64,000 bases of DNA from Neodiprion pinetum (lineage: Eukaryota; Arthropoda; Insecta; Hymenoptera; Diprionidae), in contig NC_060235.2 in NCBI RefSeq assembly GCF_021155775.2, positions 5,835,521 through 5,899,520 on the forward strand, given 5' to 3'. Made by a program: the position numbers and the translations under genes. The notes beneath the pieces are model-generated. The model saw nothing but the letters and a program-made list of their open reading frames with translations, searched no databases and was not told where the DNA came from. Below are positions 59,557 through 64,000 of this stretch, piece after piece (position 1 is the first letter of the stretch; the number at the start of each line of letters is the position of its first letter).

Positions 59557-62500
59557 CTGCAAAGACAGAATTAGTACTAATGAATTATAGACAGGTCGAA
59601 TTTCGCCGAATCGTTTTGTCGGTCAATTATTGAGTAGAACCACACGACGAGTTGGAAACTGTAATCCTTTTCTACTTCGCAGTACGCTATTCATTACCGT
59701 TTCAAACGCTTCGACGAGAACGTATTCGAATGAATAATTTGATCCTAAAAACATATTTGAGGCAAAAAATTTCTGATCATAAATCTGCGAAAGATGTTTC
59801 TAAGAAATTTCTCAACTCAAAAGAGGGAACAACAAAGCTCTAAGATAAATTTCAGATGACTCTAACGAAACTGCGTCATGCAGTGCGCGTCAATTGCACT
59901 CTAAAGTTATTCTTTTAACGAAGTTGCAGCTTCAGCTACACTAATTATCCGCGAATCCTGGCCAATTGGCCAAAGCTTGCCAATATTCCACGAACTCTGC
60001 AAATGATCCTCAGAGTTTCTACGGTAGAAACACGGTTGCTAAGCCGGAATAGCTGGTCTATTATCACCGCAAAACAGATGCTCGAGTGTGGACTAACCAA
60101 GCACTAAAGATAACTGCTCGAAAAGTAAATAGTACCAGACCATGACGATATATCGTCGAATTTATACAAATATTTTCAGCTCGGAAAATAATACGCGAGA
60201 TAAAATAATCGTTTTTTCTTGTACGATTTATTAGAGTGACAGGGGATATAACTCAAGTATTATACGTATACTTCCTCAGATAATGCTGTTGCAACTGCGT
60301 CGTTGAATGTGAAAATACTGAACACTCGAAAGATGGTAGAAAACGTGACGAAACCTCCACTTGTAATTTCCGACTGATTTTCGAACCGTTTTGAATTCTA
60401 AGGACCAAAGTATTCGGATCATTCGAGTGAGAATAAACAGCTGTCTCAATGATAAAACGTTTCAACGTTAGATGGCGTCGGCTTATGAGGCGTGGATAAA
60501 AGAAACAAAAGAAGTTAATTAATTAAGTAAAGAAGAAAGAAGTAAGGAAAAAAGAACCACCTCAAAGAAAACGTTACAGCCGCACAAGAAGGTAAAGTTT
60601 GCGGCAAAACGAACTTTATGCCGCCCGAATAACGTTAACAGTGTTTCTTCGCTCGTAAGAGAAGATTGATCGTTACGGTATTCAAAGCCAATAAAATAAG
60701 TAATTGCATGACACAATCACCGAACATTAACGCGCGACGGATCGGGATTATCACAATTTTTGAGTCAGTGAAGAAGAAAAGGTTTTTCAGTCACGCAGTT
60801 ATACCTGAATTTTGTACTTTCCAGTTATTTGTAACTGTGCGACTCTCTTGATCACCGCGTTTTGCTGCCGTCATTATTTTTATTCCTTGCTTCTAAACGA
60901 TCAAACTGACGCGTGCAAAATCAGGAACTATTTGTCTTCTTAATGCCCCTGTGTTTGCCCAGTCGAAAGCGTTCGTATACAAGGAGAAAAATAATGAAGA
61001 AAGTGGCCATTCAGTGAAATCGATATCCGTTTGGTCGTTTACCGAAGTTCCTCGGCCAGTTTTCGCATCGTTGTATCAATGTATTCCGAGATTCCATATT
61101 TTCGGTAACTTTTCAGCCCCGTAAGCGTAAAATCGGGAAACTTAACTCACGTACTGTTGGCTGAAGAGAGGAGGATTGAAAAGAAAATACACTGACAAAA
61201 AACTTTGGTCGTAATGACCAAAACTTAGTCCGTGAAACGAAATTTCAGGGTTAACATACATCCGAACAAACATTATTTTCACACAAACAAAAAGTTTTGT
61301 TGATTTTATAGTTCGCAGAAAACAATATGTTTTAGTAATGTCCAAGAAAATGTTTGGCACCACAATCCCGTAGATTCTGCTGCGATTGCGAAATCAGATC
61401 TACACAGCGAAATAATTTTGTAAAGATTGAAAAATGATCGTTTTATTGTTATGACTGAAAAAATTATCGTTTAATCGTAGTTTACGATACGTGAATCAAG
61501 TGCCACATCGATACATCGACGGAGAAATATGCCGTTGTGAATTGACAGGCTGATTCAACGGTATTAGACGACTAATGATTTAGTTCTGCTGATTACACCG
61601 GACGGATACCCGAAGCCTCTCAATAACTGCTCATCTTACTTCTCTTACGAGAAGGGATTTTTCACGCGTTACTGAAAGTATTTTACCGTTTCAACAAAAA
61701 TATTTGTAGATTTACGATGTAACACATCATTTGATAGCGGTAATCAATTAGCAGCTTTCATGATTTCGTAATTTGTTACTGATTTTTATCCACCGAATAG
61801 ATTTGGTAAACTGTATGAAACGATTTGGTTGAATTTACCAGAGGAGGGTATTCAATATTTTGATAATACCACAAAAAAGCATCATTTCATTAAATTGACT
61901 GAATTAAAATCGAGATTTCGTATTCATAAGTATATTTTATTCAATTAAATTTTTTGACGACTTGAAAACAATTGTTTCATTAATTTTGGTATTTACAATG
62001 AAACGTAACGTTCCCACGAGAAAATTTTCAACAAAATGCAAACTGATTTTTCAGAAATAAAGTAGAACGTGTTCTCCGAGTGTACTAGATGAAAAAATCA
62101 AATCGATAGGATTTGAACTCGATTGCTCGTATCAGCCCGATATTTCAATGAAAGATTGCAGAGGCAATACAAAACGGCGGCCACTCGACACTCCAAAATA
62201 ATGATGGAACTAATTGGCGAGTCAATAACTAGAAACGGCGTGAGATAAAGGACAACAAACTGGTCGGAGGAATGACGTATATTAAACAAACCGATTTAAT
62301 CTTCTGTCGCAAAACATATGTATATACATACATAACCACTGCAAATACCGAACAGGGGATGGAAAATACAATTTTAATTAACAACATTAAACTCCAGTTT
62401 ATTTGTTCGCACAGTAGTAAACTCTAAAAGAATATAATTCCCTAAAACTAACCATAAGCACACGTCCGGCTTAATTTTTTTATCCTCACTAAACAGTGAT

Positions 62501-64000
62501 TGTCAAATATTACTAGTTTCACAAACGAGTTTCGACATTTTCGATTTTCTTCACCGATCGTTGCTGACACTTTTACATTGTCGGTACTATAAATGGTTCG
62601 GTTCGATTAAGAAGCGATAAAAAAAAAAGGAAGAAAATCACCGACAATCAATCATCCGTTTAATAATTTTCCGGCGGAACTAAAGCGGGGAAAAATATCA
62701 ATGATCAGTTGATATATTTGTTCATCTCTTGTTTCAAACCGTATCGATATTGCTCAGATGAATCATTTCCTTGTTTTTCAACGGAATTCAGACAGAGAAA
62801 CGTTTTCCAAATCCTAAACACATTTGTATCGTAATAATGAACTGCGTTTGCATGGTATATCCGCACTTATTTTGAATTAATGTTTAAAAATCGGTTCGCC
62901 TGAGTCAAAAGTGTGAGAAAAAGTTGGGAAATAATCGGACAAAGCAGTTTCCCGAAATCCAATACCGTAGTAATATCGTTTCAGTTCGTGCGATACGATA
63001 CATAGCAAGACTGCATCGAAAGGAGTTTTCCGTCGGAAACACCTTGAGCCGATAAAAATTGCTTACCTTGAACAAATACAGTTATACACAAGGTCTTGAA
63101 GTACCGTAGGAGTCAAGACTTTATATACTCATCCCGTAAACCCGGTTGGTTTGAATAGCTTTTCATTGTTCACTGTTATATCTCGAGAGCCTGCATTCCT
63201 TCCTCACAGGGACAATCAAGTTTAACCATAAACTAGAGCCGAGCAAATTGAAAATCCTAGAAACACGGCTTGATTCTAGAACGTCACGACGTAGTTTAAG
63301 GCGATCAAGCTTACCTTCCACGAATGTTATCACGTTCATTCGACCTTCGTGGTTTTGTGAAAGTCATCAGCATCTGCCAGCGTATAACCAAACGCGTCAA
63401 GTGCAGCCACGGTAAATAGAGTGGTGAAAAAGTTTAGATTGCTCTAGGAGAGTGAGGCTTGATAAAAAAAAAAAGAAAGAAAAAAAAAACAAAAAAAGGA
63501 AAAACAAAGTTGCCGATGACAGTGAAAACAAGCTTTCGTGGAAGTTTAGAACGAGGCGAGCGGATTCGTGCAGCGTGTGTTATAATTTGCTGTTGACTCC
63601 AATGCGCGTTACTCTTGACCTCGAGGTGAAACTGCGGCTTCGGAAGGAAAACGGTTACTGAAAACCTTCGATTTTCATCCAATTCCGTAGCCCAGGTTTA
63701 ATTCGTTATCGACTGCGATGATACTACGGTGTATATTCACAGGTTCCAAAACACTTTGGGAACAGCGATTATCGTTCAAGAGCTTTCCAATTGCTCCCCC
63801 TCCCTTTATCTCCCTTTATGTCAAGGGTGTCTCGAATTCAATTGATCTTAGCAACACCTCGAGGAAACCTTTACTGTTCGAAACTCATTTGTTGTCCGCT
63901 ACGGAGCGTGTAATCGAGGACATAATATAAATTGCGTTACAAAAGCCCCGAGTAGCTTTGCCTAACAACGGTAGCTTCTTTAAAAAAGCGAGCACCAATC
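59557..64000 (-). other. Probable intron and 5' region of the orphan-exon gene
   Basis: No confident coding exon. Minus-strand splice-like signals occur at about 61149 (AC|GTGAGT), 63067 (CAAG|GTAAGC) and 63315 (GGAAG|GTAAGC, preceded by a short ATG frame MNVITFVE at 63339). An ACTGACAAAAA terminus near 61190 resembles the inverted repeats at the left of the window. A poly-A-rich stretch lies at 63465-63505. Confidence 0.35.
63067..63127 (-). promoter_or_regulatory. Candidate TATA promoter and 5' exon
   Basis: On the minus strand TATATAAAG (63127-63119) is followed, at a distance suited to a start site about 25-30 bases downstream, by a short stretch ending in a strong donor CAAG|GTAAGC at 63067. 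This is the arrangement of a TATA-driven non-coding first exon. Downstream coding exons were not fixed apart from the orphan exon at 59467-59556. Confidence 0.35.

Noticed and set aside
60253..60465. 70-codon minus-strand frame between the orphan exon and the candidate promoter
   Set aside because: It has no fitting splice sites or domain and a composition like the surrounding non-coding DNA.

Overview
This window is nuclear DNA from an insect, most likely a hymenopteran. The genes are split by short GT-AG introns with conserved exon phases. The recognisable products are an insect-type nicotinic acetylcholine receptor alpha subunit, membrane and secreted M1 peptidase homologues, an adhesion GPCR, METTL13, the complex I subunit NDUFB11 and a GRASP Golgi protein. 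The order is my inference; the sequence alone establishes arthropod/insect.

Layout. 1-3795: intron-like DNA upstream of a nicotinic receptor gene, with two inverted-repeat elements. 3796-7415 (+): the last four coding exons of the receptor alpha subunit. 7416-14127: AT-rich 3'UTR or intergenic DNA with many microsatellites. 14128-28520: about 43 copies of a ~335-bp tandem satellite, with higher-order blocks of 9, 9, 15 and 7 monomers, plus a decayed relic copy near 29.1 kb. 30725-36673 (-): a 16-exon, type II membrane M1-aminopeptidase homologue. 40208-43966 (-): an adhesion GPCR with lectin-like, Ig-like, GAIN/GPS and 7TM regions. 44786-49747 (+): a 14-exon secreted M1-aminopeptidase homologue. 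50462-53136 (-): METTL13. 53760-54185 (+): NDUFB11. 55548-57888 (-): GRASP. 59467-59556 (-): an orphan terminal exon of an unrecognised gene.

The main observation is that both M1 homologues flanking the adhesion GPCR have lost the zinc/catalytic HEXXH motif and the substrate-binding GAMEN motif, in different ways, while keeping the whole fold and clean splicing. They look like two independently inactivated peptidases retained as non-catalytic proteins, perhaps binding proteins or receptors. METTL13 and NDUFB11 are divergent and share a ~620-bp, probably bidirectional, promoter with CCAAT-like and GCCATCTT elements. The M1/METTL13 and NDUFB11/GRASP pairs are convergent. I see no operon-like functional linkage.

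Exon boundaries were read by hand from splice consensus and phase continuity. Reading-frame sums close exactly for the M1 genes (1094 and 978 aa), METTL13 (710 aa), GRASP (441 aa) and the receptor fragment (250 aa). One junction in the secreted M1 gene, and the 5' end of the GPCR, remain uncertain.
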